Assembly: GCA_025201845.1 (NCBI GenBank)
Contig: MU604043.1
Span: 12,069 to 53,038, forward strand
Source of the DNA: Martensiomyces pterosporus
Lineage: Eukaryota > Kickxellomycota > Kickxellomycetes > Kickxellales > Kickxellaceae
Length of the DNA stretch: 40,970 bases
Reading direction: 5' to 3'
The notes beneath the pieces were generated by a model. It did not search any database and had not been told where the DNA came from. It worked only from the letters and a program-made list of their open reading frames with translations. Of this stretch, positions 20,749 to 31,172 are shown piece by piece. Position numbers and translations under genes: made by a program. The stretch's first letter is position 1. The number at the start of each line of letters is the position of its first letter.

Positions 20749-20979
20749 CGGCTCTCTTTTTTGTTTTTTGCTTTGGCGCACCAGATCCAGCCCGACCAAG
20801 GGCCCGCCCAGAATAAGCCACATAGCTGTCCTTGCTCATTTTTACACTTTCAAGGCATTGTACCGGCTCTCTTTTTTTTTTTTTTGTTTTGGCGCACCAG
20901 ATCCAGCCCGACCAAGGGCCCGCCCAGAATAAGCCACATAGCTGTCCTTGCTCATTTTTACACTTTCAAGGCATTGTAC
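20749..20979. repeat. Near-exact 115/116-bp tandem duplication
   Basis: Two copies, about 20749-20863 and 20864-20979. They are identical from GGCGCACCAGATCCAG to GGCATTGTAC and differ only in the length and interruptions of a T tract near the start. Non-coding. Confidence 0.93.
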
Positions 20980-22279
20980 AAAGCTTGATCCCCCACCAGA
21001 CAATGCCTGCTTACTAAAATGTGTCTCGGTTGTATTTAACGGCAGTAATAATGGCTGTCGCTGTTGTGGATACGACCTAACTCAGCCTAGAATCAAATCA
21101 GTGACAATTGCAGTGGCAGCTGCAGGAAATCAAGAGGCACAGCCTCGCGGCATTTACAGTGCTCTGCAGTGGTGGGATACTCACAAGGCCAGCCATCTGG
21201 CCAGGTCGTCGCTACATGTTTCAAAATCGTGTTTGCGGGACCCACACCTGCATCCTGATCGATGGGCGATGGCAGAGCTTCCAGCCAAAAGTGCCATTCC
21301 TTAGGATGCGCGTCATCAGCACAGATCCACCGGCATGTCCGCGTGTCTGGTGCACATTGATGCATGCCTTTTTGTGGCCATGCATGTTTCTGGCCACAGC
21401 GTTGCTTTGCTCCTTCTTGCAAGTTCCACTTGTGTTGCTCGGCAGCAGCGATAGAGCAGCCACTGTTGTGCTGTTTCGCAACCTACCTAGCCCCGCATAC
21501 GGTTCAGAGATGTAAACCAAATGCATTCAAGCCTGGTGCTCGCCGCAGAGACCCTATTCTTCCATCCAAAATGAGACCGCTGTCAACAGCCTCATCTATG
21601 TGGAGGGGGACTGTGTGCTATCGATGCACTGCACTCCTCAGCGCCCGATGCCCGACGCCCGACGCCCGCCTCCACCACTGAACAAAATAGCACCTTGACG
21701 CAATCATTCGGAATCTAATCAATGCCGCTCTCCTTCCTCGGGTTGTCACGGCCACCATGCAGGGAGCCTCTCTTTCACAGACCCGCCTCTGACTTTGCAC
21801 CCACCCCCTTTCTTTTTCCTACAGTCCTTGTCCAGCTTTACAGACCTATTCTTTATGCCTTTATGCGTAGCAACACCAAATTTTGCCTGTAGGCATTGGG
21901 ACAACCTCCTACTCACTGCGAGACACTGAAGCGAAAACGAAGGACCCGTGTTTTGGCAGATTTATCCAGCTGGCTACTTGACCGATCTCAAGCGTACACA
22001 AGCTAGGTGCACCGATACTTTTTTGATGGTAGGCCATTTCTACCTCAAGGCTTTTTGTGTCGCTGTATCTGGCGGCGCTTCAGCCATGTCCTGTTTTTGG
22101 CTGTGTGACTCTGCGAGTTGGTTACGCATGTTTCCGCAGAATGTGACGTATCCCAGATTTCTCCACACACTATTCATGAATGCGCCATTCTGTCTCACAA
22201 TCTGTAGTCAGGGCAGCCCTATAGAGACATCCGCCCGAATGCTGCCGTGCAAGAGCGCAAGGAAGGCTACTTTCTTGCG

Positions 22280-22729
22280 ATGGCGATGAGCCGTAAGAGA
22301 GAGCGGAACAGGATTGCTGCGAGGAACATGCGAAGTCGCAAAAGAAGGCGAATAGAGACACTCCAGGCACGTGAGGTAGAGCTGCAGAAAAAGCAGTCAG
22401 AGCTTGAGCGAGAGCTGCTGCAGCGCAGGCTGCCCAGTGCGCTTCTGAGAGATACTACTGGTGGGCAGTCTGGTAGCGCCTGCTATGCGGATATTGAAGA
22501 GCTACAGGCGGATCTTCACAAAGTGTGTCGCCACGCAGATGAGTCTGTGATGATGATGTGTGCACTAAAGAACGACTTGCTTGGCCTAGTAGAAGCGCTG
22601 GCGTCGTCTCTAGACCAGGGTCCTCCAGCTACCACGACCACTCCAGCGACAGGCCGTACAGAGGCAGACATCGACGCCAAAAGCAAGCCCCAGGCTCGCA
22701 AAAGCACGTCGCCATACACAACGCTGTAA
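22280..22729 (+). CDS. bZIP transcription factor-like protein 4
   Basis: 149 residues from ATG at 22280, which lies immediately before the basic region. The frame is open upstream to a TAG at about 22207 that could also be a splice acceptor (CTGTAG), so an extra 5' exon is possible. The basic region RKRERNRIAARNMRSRKRRR is the most canonical of the cluster, with Asn10-x7-Arg18, followed by a zipper (LQAREVELQKKQSELERELLQ). The C-terminal half holds another helix with DIEELQADLHKVCRHAD and a Thr/Pro-rich tail. Expected to bind AP-1/CRE-like sites as a dimer. It sits between the two mirrored Ser-type bZIP genes. Confidence 0.82.
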   Translation: MAMSRKRERNRIAARNMRSRKRRRIETLQAREVELQKKQSELERELLQRRLPSALLRDTTGGQSGSACYADIEELQADLHKVCRHADESVMMMCALKNDLLGLVEALASSLDQGPPATTTTPATGRTEADIDAKSKPQARKSTSPYTTL

Positions 22730-23940
22730 ATACTGCATGCTTATCTCTCTTAGAGTTGCACCACCAATGAATCTGTCGATCAGTCTTGAGACTGCATTTA
22801 GTCATGTCCAGAAATGGCAGCCAGCTTTGTACGTCTGAGCGAGCCAGCACATGGCATGAGATTCTATGATATGCACCAGAGACATGTTTTCGGAAAGGCG
22901 GGTGCTCTTCCACGGGAGAGTCAAGGGTTTGGGCAATTCGGTCGAGCTGCAGCGGTGGCAGCTGGTGGCAGCTGGTGGCCAGGGCAAAGGTACATGCCCA
23001 AAGTAGCTGGTGCAGCACAGCCCAGATGCAGCCAGGGCCAGAAGGGGATGGCTGCGCATGCCACGCCTCGAACCAGGCTTAGACAAACACAGGCATGCCG
23101 GGGGCAAGCATTAGCCGCTGGCTCAAAGCCCAGTGCTTCCAAGCACATGGCCAGGAGAAACGTGCCCGGCCCGGGGTTTCCGAGGAGCGTGTTCCCAGTG
23201 GCTCCACTCCAAGCCTGGAGCTACTGGGGTTGGCGAGGACCCACCAGCTCAAGCAGCAGTTTGCAAGCGCCAGCGAGAATCGGGGAGGGACTTGTAACTG
23301 CCAGGAAATTACAGCGGAATACCAGAAACGCCGGCTGGCATGCAGATTGTTTTTTTGGGGGGGTAGAGACGGGGCTTAGATCGGAGTGTGCAGTGGGAGA
23401 AGCCAGTAGGGTGTTTCCGACTGCTCGCTGACTGGCCCGCTGACTGGACATTAAGAGCGCATGCCATCACGCAGACACGCACGCATGTGAACACAGTAAC
23501 GCCGGCAATGGCTGCTTGCAAGGCACTCTTTTTATTGTCCTCGCACGCTCTAGACACTCTAGCTTTCTGTCTGCTTTTTCTTTTCTTTCCGTCTATCTTG
23601 CACGGTTCTTTTGGCCTCTGCAGAGCAAGTGCACCCTCCTCAGCTTCTGTTCTACAATCTGCACGATACAGACAGCTCCTGCCTGTGTTCCTCGCTTTTC
23701 CCGCATTTATACAGCAGCTCGGCCAGTGCTGGTTTCCTTAAATAGTTTGCACCAAAGTTATCTGTCATCTCTATTTATACACTCTTTAAGCAAACCAGTC
23801 GCTATTTCTCTTTATTTTGCTCGCTCTGTATGTCTTGCCTAGGCGAATGCACATGGGTATGCGAGAGGAGTAACAAACTAAAGTAGAAGGCCGAGCACGT
23901 CCGCAAACAGGCAGGTTGGAATAAAATATCGAATCTGACG
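22730..23940. other. Intergenic 1.2 kb between bZIP genes 4 and 5
   Basis: No supported gene. An open frame of about 200 codons at 22814-23431 has no domain, leader or plausible start context. ATTTATACA near 23773-23781 and AATAAAATA near 23921-23929 are TATA-like elements before bZIP 5. Confidence 0.5.
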
Positions 23941-24510
23941 ATGAAAAAGCTGTCGCCAGGCCACACGCAGGATGCATCCGAACCCCTTGCCACCATGTCG
24001 CCCAGGAGTCGCAGGCGGTACAAGAGCAAGCTGTCGTCAGCCAGGCTGCGCGAGCGGCAGCGCAAAAGGGTCGCTGACATGGAAAGCGAGGTTGAGCGGC
24101 TTGAGGCACGGATACAGTTTCTCCGGGACACGATCAGCACTTGCAGGCGATACCAAGCAGAATTCTCGGCACCTAGCCGCAGCAACAGCAGCAGCAGCAG
24201 CAGTGGCGGTGCTGAACAGCAACCAGCGAGAGAGCAAAAAACGTCGACGAGAGAGGTGTTGGAGCAGCTGGCCTGGGCAACAAGCGAACTTGGCGATGCA
24301 CAGATGAGCGACATAATCTCAACGCTCCAGCGCAGACTAGAGTGGCTAGAGAGCAGTATCAGACGGGTGCAGGCGATCCGGCAGGCGATCGTTGAAAAAG
24401 CAGCAGCACTAGGCATCCCAACTCCACCTCCGCCTCCACTTCCTCAGCAGGAGACTCTTGACAGGTCGCGATTTTCCATATCGTTTCTCACTCGGAGCCC
24501 TGACAACTGA
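23941..24510 (+). CDS. bZIP-type protein 5 with Asn-to-Ser basic region
   Basis: 189 residues starting MKKLSPGHTQDASEP. The block TMSPRSRRRYKSKLSSARLR is nearly identical to bZIP 3, with Ser29 where bZIP proteins have Asn and Arg37 at the usual distance. The zipper follows (VADMESEVERLEARIQFLRD). After a Ser-run linker (RSNSSSSSSGG), a second coiled-coil (RRLEWLESSIRRVQAIRQAI) and a Pro-rich stretch lead to the same end block as bZIP 3 (FSISFLTRSPDN). The two genes point away from each other and enclose bZIP 4. Paralogy is certain from the shared blocks; DNA specificity is unknown. Confidence 0.83.
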   Translation: MKKLSPGHTQDASEPLATMSPRSRRRYKSKLSSARLRERQRKRVADMESEVERLEARIQFLRDTISTCRRYQAEFSAPSRSNSSSSSSGGAEQQPAREQKTSTREVLEQLAWATSELGDAQMSDIISTLQRRLEWLESSIRRVQAIRQAIVEKAAALGIPTPPPPPLPQQETLDRSRFSISFLTRSPDN

Positions 24511-27500
24511 AAAATAAGCTTCCATCACATTAAGTAACTTATTCCATGGCATTCATACATACAATTAATCATTTGCATGGCTTATGCTCGTCTCGCATTT
24601 TATGCCTGCGACTTGTCTTGCAAGTCTGTTCAATGTATAAGCCACACTGCATGTTATGTAAACACTGAGCAAGAGCAGCAAAATAGATCATGGGCGCCAC
24701 AGTCTTGGCGGCATTTGCGCTACGCCATCGAGTGCGCAGAGAGAAGGAAAGTAGCAGTCCACAAGCCCGCTCCTATGTTTCGTCTTTGCAGTCTAATAAT
24801 ATCCACCGCCCGCTGTTCTTTCAGCATGAAAGGGCTGGCAGCCACAAAGAATCGATGAGCTGCTGCACGCTGCTTCTATTTTTGTTTTGTGTGGAGGCGC
24901 TGGGCAAGTGGCCCAAGAACCGCCAAAGGTGTATGAGAGCGCGCTGGCTGGCTCCTCCCACGCGCTACGCTTTCCAGCCTGGTTCTTTCGTCATGGCCTT
25001 GTCGAAAAAGAGAAAAAAAAAAAAAGAGAAAACAGCAGTTCTCGAGCATCGCAGTCACACATAGTGTTTTTGCGTTTCCCCCTTCGCTTCCCTCCGTTCC
25101 CGTAGAGAAGACACGATGCGCGTGCGTGTGAGAAAAAGGGTGTTTCCAGCACGTAAACGAAGTAGGCAGAGGACAGTGTCGTCAAGTCTTACTACGCTTA
25201 GCTTCCCCTTTCACGCTTGAGCTTCGTAGTCCATCGCCCTTGGTAGAGCTGCGCAAAAGAGTGCACCACCTAGCGTCATCGCCAGTCTACACGCGTTTTT
25301 GATACACTCAGTATAGCCAGCCGTCTCGAAAGCCTAGACAGCCAGTGTCGGTGCGATGCGTGTCTTAAAAGGGTATCCTCTCGGCTGCTTCTGTGCTTCG
25401 GAGTTTCTTCTTCTGGCACTGCATTACACGTTTGCTCACACTCCACCACACAAAACCTCATCTGCATCGCTTGCATGTCTGCATACCTGCATTTTTCAAT
25501 TGATTGCATTGGGCATTAAGGAGCCTTCCGTCTACTAGTACTGCGCGCTATACTCACCAGCATAAGCTATATACACACTGGTAAGTAACCAAGCAGCACA
25601 AACCCTGATTACGCGCCAATCCAGCCCTCGCCATCACCCCCAAATCAAAAGGCAGCAGCAGCAGCATAAACAATTGGGCTGGAGCACCTATTGTCTTCTG
25701 GAGAGCTGTCTGCTTTCATCGACAGGTGGGTGGCACTCTACTCTGACAATGAGTTCTTGATGAGAACAAGCATTCAGGCTGGGGCTGTGCCATTGCCAGC
25801 ATAGGGAGGGTAGAGATGGCGGTTTGTGAAACCCATGGGCCAAAAATGGATGGCAGCATGGGCATCGCAGACTCAGTCTCTCGTGCTCTGCCTCCCTCAA
25901 GGCAAATAGCAGAGATACTGCCGCCTGTGTATTATTCTTGCAGCCCTGGATTTGAGGTATACGTTGGCTTTACTGCCAGTTTACGCCCGTGTTTACAGCC
26001 GACGCCTTTTGCTTTTCCATTCAGCGCACCTTTTCTGCACAAGTAGCCTCTCCATTGCTTCCAACCATGCTGCGTCAGTGCACCCTTGCCTTGCCAGCTG
26101 TCCTTCCTTGCATTCGTTTATAACTGAGTGCCTGCGCGCCATGGGTTGACCACAAACGCCATCTTCCATTCTTCTCTGCTTTCCTTACGTTTCTTAATAT
26201 CCCAGCGTCTCTTGCTGGCTTTACCTTGTTATATACACACGCTTTCCTTCGTTCCTGCAGCTCTGTAGACCATCAGCACTCTCTTCTGTACATGCGCTTT
26301 CGCCCTTTACACGAGCACGGATTCATTTAGTTCTTACGCTTTGCTATTCGGCTGCTGCTTCTTGCTACTGCAACTATCGTAGGTAGATTCTCTCGCTTTG
26401 TTTGCTCCCTAGCCCCCACTTCCCTCCTTCCATGTCATGCCCACAATCCAATGGTGGCGATGGTGCTGTTGTCCAGGTTCGTGGACGTTATATTAGCTGT
26501 CCACGTGTCGTGTCAACCCACCTCAATAATCAGCATTAGCATGATGCACTACGCTCGGGTCGTAGAAAGCTGCATCCATTCTAGCATTGTCCACGTGCAC
26601 TCTATGCACATATCTGTGTGTCTGTGCGCCGTTGTGGTGGCGGCGGCGGCAGGCGAGGGCGAGTGGTTGCTGCATTAGCAGGTCTATGCGCTGTTAGCCA
26701 CCTGTATGTGCACTTGACCACCGCTCTCATGTTGTGCGCCTTGGCAGGATTTATAAATCACGTCAGTGTCTCAAGCCAGCAACACATGTACTGCCTTTGA
26801 GTGTCGGAGTGTTGTGTACTTTTTACTGCTGCTGCCCTAGCTTTCCCAGAGCCATGGCTAAATGTGGCACTGGCGATAAAAGCAGCAATTGGCCCCTGCA
26901 ACCGCTGCTACTGCCTTCGCCTGCGAAATATTGCACCTCCCCCTGGTTTTCACCCACAGACACAATCTCGTTTCTTCTCTTGGCACCGGTGCTCCAGAAT
27001 GCATTAGCCGTATGCCACTTGCATCTTACGTGATCACCACTCATGATCAACCATGGTGTATGCCATATTCGAGCCCCGCTTCATCTGCTTATTTTCTCGC
27101 TTTACAGCGCCCACACGACATGCATCAGCCACACAGGCGACAGAGGCAGTGGCAAGTGGCATGGGCAGCAAAATCAGCAGGCTGCCGACAGCTGGAGCTG
27201 CCATATGTGCTGTAAATTAACAGTTGCGCTCATCATATGTACCGCATTCCAGTCTCATAAGAGCAGGATGGTGAATGGGGACCATGCCGCTTGTACTCCC
27301 GTCTTTCCGTCCTAGGGAAGCTGGATGGATATGTGACCTTTTAGGGACTGCATTGCGCGTGAGCATACATCCGTCGCTGTGATTCTCCCTCTCATCTGCC
27401 CTCTGTTGCTAGATTTCAATGCATGTCATGCCATTGCGCCCTTGTGTCTAGCAGAGAACCTGTTGTGCCCTCTGTTGCTAGATTTCAATGCATGTCATGC

Positions 27501-28000
27501 CATTGCGCCCTTGTGTCTAGCAGAGAACCTGTTGTTCCTCCATCAGCCGCTGGCAGCACAGGCGTCGCATCCACGCACAGCTCGGTGTTTGTAGCTTTGG
27601 GAATCGCTCTCTGAAGGGCGAGAGGAGGGGACAGAGGCTCTACCCTGTTTGAACATCTCCCAGAATCAAGGCGCCAACACCGCCAACATCCTACACTATT
27701 TATCCCATTCTCATATATAGCCATACCCGATCCCAGCCCCACCTCCACCCAAGTCTCCATCTCGCCCAATCTCAGCAACACCCTAGCACACCATTGCGCT
27801 AACTAGCTCCTTGCACAGCACGCGATTGTGTCTTTACTCACGCCTCGACATATCCGTAGGAACCTCCCCCAGGCGCCCTTTATTCTTGCTTCGCTTACCT
27901 CTATCAAGAACACCCAAGCTACCCACCTGTAACACTACCTCCAACCTCCCGAACAAAACAAAAACGCGCCAGCAGAAAACAAGGCGTCTACTTCAAGACC
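24511..28000. other. Gene-poor 3.5 kb region
   Basis: The longest stretch without a supported gene. It holds A/T runs near 25013-25025, a 69-bp tandem duplication at 27397-27534, and many short ORFs without domains. The last 400 nt (pyrimidine-rich, TATTTAT near 27696, TATATAG at 27714-27720) are likely the GH81 promoter and leader. Possibly a relic-rich or regulatory region; I see no transposon ends or RNA genes. Confidence 0.5.
27397..27534. repeat. Exact 69-bp tandem duplication
   Basis: Copies 27397-27465 and 27466-27534 are identical, beginning TGCCCTCTGTTGCTAG and ending AGAACCTGTTG. Non-coding, about 470 nt upstream of the GH81 start codon. Confidence 0.95.
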
Positions 28001-30646
28001 ATGCGCATGTCACCGCTGGCATCCATTGCCACAGCCACGCTTCTGTTCAATGTGGTCTATAGCTCTCCGCTCCAGGCTGCACCAGTGCAGGTCCCAGGCA
28101 CGCCGACCATCGGCACTGTATACACCGAGCTCAACACGCCCGGAATCGGCACGCCTGGAGTCGGCACGTCGACATCAGAGGTCAACGTGCAGACTGAAAA
28201 GTCGCTGACGACAACCAGGGGCAAGGAGCTCTGGATGACCACGCCAGCGACTGTCTCTCGACCAGCGGGCATCTCTACGTTTTTCACACTGACGCCCTCG
28301 CGGCACCCACAGCCACCCAGCGGCGCCCATGTTCCATCGCCCAAGGACCATGATAACATGGGAGATTCCGACAAGGAAGGAAACATCCACTCAGATGCAG
28401 CGTCGAACAACACAGCACCCGGGTTTGGGCACACGGAGCAGAATGTTCAAGGGATCATCTCGGCGCTGGATCCTCAGAAACAGAGCCCCTTGAACACCAA
28501 CGCGCCATTGGCGTTCAAGTCTGCAACCAGCCCTTACACGCCCAACACCAGCCTCTTCAACACCTCGGCCATCCGCACGCCCATGCAGACAAACCGCTGG
28601 TGGCAGAACCTGGTCATCGAATCAGGCATTGACCCAATCCACCCGTACCCGTACATGGTCAAGTGCCTGAGCAACTCATCCATCATCGGATTTCCGCAGT
28701 TCCAGGCCACGGAGACATCGATGACCAGCTCCCAGCCGCCGGACTGGGAGCTATCGGACAGCCAGGGTCGTCTGACCACACGCCAGGTGTCTGCGACTGA
28801 TGACTTGGGTGTGGAGGTCACCTGGATGGGCACGTCTCCCAGCACCTTCATGCGCTCGCGGTACTACAAGGGCATGCCGTTTTTGACGTACGAGATGAAC
28901 AACATGGCACCTCAGCTGAAGACCATCCACGCCATTCTGAAGGTCGAGCAGCTGGCGCGTTCGGTCAAGAGCGACGCCATCAGCACTGGTGCCGCGCTAC
29001 ACAAGATCGCGCGCCAACTAGGCGAACTCCCCTCATTGACGCAGCTGACGCTCAACGACAACTCAAAGTGGCTCCTGGTCTCCAAGCCCGCTCTTCAGTG
29101 GCAGCAAGGTGCAAACGGGCAGCTGGTCCCACAGGGCTTAGGTGCATCTAGCTTTACGGGCTACATCCAACTGGCACATCTGGGCGACGATACCCAGAAC
29201 AATCTGAATGTCCTGCAGCAGTACGCCGGCACGTACCCGATCGATGCCACAGTCACATACACGGCAGTCCAGGGCACGCAGCAGAGCCGCGCCTCAAATA
29301 TCATCTTCTTCTACAAGACCAACACGGATATTGGTGGCAGCACCTCGGGCGTCTTCAGCACACGGCAAGTGCCCACGTCGCTGCAGCTTTTGACCTTCCT
29401 GCTGCCCCACCACATGGACAACCTGAGCACGGCCAACTTGACCCAGCAGCCGCTTTCTGGGTATCGCTGCACCAAGGGGCCACTGACTGCCGTGGCCGGC
29501 AACTTCATCAGCTACAGCCAGCCGCTCGAGCCAGTGTCCTACGACGGACCACAGCCTATCCGCGCAGCCGACCAGGACTCGATCCAGCAGCAGCTGCTTA
29601 AGGACATCGTGCTGAGCACCAACGTCACAGCGCCCGACCCCTACTTCTACGGCAAGGGAGTGGCCAAGGTGGCGCGGCTGTACCAGATCGCACAGGAAAT
29701 CAACGACATCGCCAGCGCAGCCACTCTGCGCGACAAGCTCGTGGCGCTGCTGACGCCATGGCTGACCAGCCAGACAAACAGCGACCCCCTAGTGTACGAC
29801 TCTACGTGGGGCGGTGTTGTGTCCACCAAGGGGCTGAGCGACCCGAGCGCTGACTTTGGCCAGGGGCGGTACAACGACCACCACTTCCACTACGGCTACT
29901 TCATCTACGCCGGAGCCATCTTGGCTCACCACGACATCAACGCATTTGCGCAGTTCCGTGAGCCGCTCAACCAGATGCTGCGCGACTACGCCAACCCCAG
30001 CTACGCCGACTCGTGCTTCCCATTCATGCGGCACTTTGACCCTTACGACGGCCACTCGTGGGCCGCAGGTCTGTTCACCTTTGGCGACGGCCGCAACCAG
30101 GAGTCCACAGGCGAGGCAATCAACGCCTACTACGCCGCGTTCCTCTATGCAAAGGCTCTGGGCCTGGACGAAACGGCCGACTTTTACGAAATCATCCTCA
30201 ACATGGAGGCTGCCTCTGGCCGCCGCTACTGGCACCCGACCTTGGCTCAGGCCAAGGCACAGTACCTGGCGCCATTCACTCACAACGTGGTCGGCATCGT
30301 GTGGTCCAGCAAGGTGGACTACGCAACGTTCTTTGGTGCCGACCCTGAGTTCATCTACGGCATCCAGATGCTCCCGTTCACGCCCGCAACGAAGCTCCTG
30401 CTGAAGCCCGACTGGGTCAAGGAGGCCTGGTGCCCCGACGGCTCGACCTGCGCTGGCGGCATGAAGCCTGCCGCTGCCCACGCAGGCACCAGCGGATGGG
30501 CCCAGTTCCTCTACACGGCGTACTCGCTGGTCGACCGGGCCACTGCTCTGAACAACGTCGCGAGCTGCAGCCCGGACGATGGCAACACGCTGACAAACGT
30601 CCTCCACTGGATCGCCACCTGTGGCCAGCAAGTAGGCGGCAGCTAA
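28001..30646 (+). CDS. Secreted GH81 endo-beta-1,3-glucanase
   Basis: 881 residues starting MRMSPLASIATATLLFNVVY, a signal peptide. Residues 25-150 are Thr/Pro-rich and likely O-glycosylated (for example TPGIGTPGVGTSTSE). The GH81 domain fills the rest: NTSLFNTSAIRTPMQTNRWW at its start, then the central beta and linker parts, and the helical catalytic part with YNDHHFHYGY (acid Asp626) and QESTGEAINAYY (Glu701 and Glu705). Spacing of these carboxylates fits known family structures. It should cleave beta-1,3-glucan internally, typically in cell separation, spore release or lysis of other fungi. No carbohydrate-binding module or GPI tail. Intron-free. Together with the GH18 enzyme it gives two wall polysaccharide hydrolases in this window, though 15 kb apart. 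Confidence 0.95.
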   Translation: MRMSPLASIATATLLFNVVYSSPLQAAPVQVPGTPTIGTVYTELNTPGIGTPGVGTSTSEVNVQTEKSLTTTRGKELWMTTPATVSRPAGISTFFTLTPSRHPQPPSGAHVPSPKDHDNMGDSDKEGNIHSDAASNNTAPGFGHTEQNVQGIISALDPQKQSPLNTNAPLAFKSATSPYTPNTSLFNTSAIRTPMQTNRWWQNLVIESGIDPIHPYPYMVKCLSNSSIIGFPQFQATETSMTSSQPPDWELSDSQGRLTTRQVSATDDLGVEVTWMGTSPSTFMRSRYYKGMPFLTYEMNNMAPQLKTIHAILKVEQLARSVKSDAISTGAALHKIARQLGELPSLTQLTLNDNSKWLLVSKPALQWQQGANGQLVPQGLGASSFTGYIQLAHLGDDTQNNLNVLQQYAGTYPIDATVTYTAVQGTQQSRASNIIFFYKTNTDIGGSTSGVFSTRQVPTSLQLLTFLLPHHMDNLSTANLTQQPLSGYRCTKGPLTAVAGNFISYSQPLEPVSYDGPQPIRAADQDSIQQQLLKDIVLSTNVTAPDPYFYGKGVAKVARLYQIAQEINDIASAATLRDKLVALLTPWLTSQTNSDPLVYDSTWGGVVSTKGLSDPSADFGQGRYNDHHFHYGYFIYAGAILAHHDINAFAQFREPLNQMLRDYANPSYADSCFPFMRHFDPYDGHSWAAGLFTFGDGRNQESTGEAINAYYAAFLYAKALGLDETADFYEIILNMEAASGRRYWHPTLAQAKAQYLAPFTHNVVGIVWSSKVDYATFFGADPEFIYGIQMLPFTPATKLLLKPDWVKEAWCPDGSTCAGGMKPAAAHAGTSGWAQFLYTAYSLVDRATALNNVASCSPDDGNTLTNVLHWIATCGQQVGGS

Positions 30647-31172
30647 GGGTTTTCCCTGCATTTGCGTCTTCTCACTTCCTCTTTCAGTCTGGGTAATATA
30701 ATTTATTGTCAAGTATTGCCGGGGCTGCAATCTACGCATGTCACCACGGCGCTTATTTGTCGGCCTGCACGACGCTTGTGCATCCTGGAAGATCGCCTTT
30801 TGGTACTCTGTCTCTCAAGCTGCCCACTATACCTGCATGTCCCCTTTACTCTAAAACACAAAATCCCGCTGGGGTCCCTGAGTGGGAGACAGCGAGACTG
30901 ATCGGCGCTGCATATCTGTGTGGACCGGCGGGAGTGTGGGGTGGGTGGGATGCGCTGAGCAGCAGGCCTGATTCGATGCTTTGTAATGGGCTGAGGAGGC
31001 CTGTGGGGCCATTGTGGGCAGGACAAAGGGCTGGAGGGGGCACCAAACAGAGCGACTGGCATTGTGTGCTAAAACTGAAGGAACAAAGACGGGGGAGAAA
31101 AAAATACAGTACGGCGAGGGAGGGAGGGGCGGAGGGAAGGAGGGGCGGAGGGGAGGTGCGAGTGCAGGCTGA
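30647..31172. other. Intergenic between two converging genes
   Basis: Shared 3' flanks of the GH81 gene and the zinc-finger gene. Purine-rich on the plus strand at 31090-31160. No gene seen. Confidence 0.5.

Larger units (their letters stand above)
20048..22279. other. Intergenic 2.2 kb between bZIP genes 3 and 4
   Basis: No gene supported. It holds a short 21-bp-period repeat at 20272-20308 and a 116-bp tandem duplication at 20749-20979. Plus-strand ORFs there that start MFF or ML are produced by the duplicated unit. Confidence 0.55.

Noticed and set aside
23050..23075. GGTTCGAGG on the minus strand as a tRNA B-box
   Set aside because: No A-box at the right distance and no cloverleaf around it.
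22814..23431. Plus-strand ORF of 205 codons
   Set aside because: No domain, codon content looks like non-coding GC-rich DNA, no supporting start context.
27397..27534. Possible repeat array such as CRISPR or satellite
   Set aside because: Only two exact adjacent copies without spacers; a simple tandem duplication in a eukaryotic genome.
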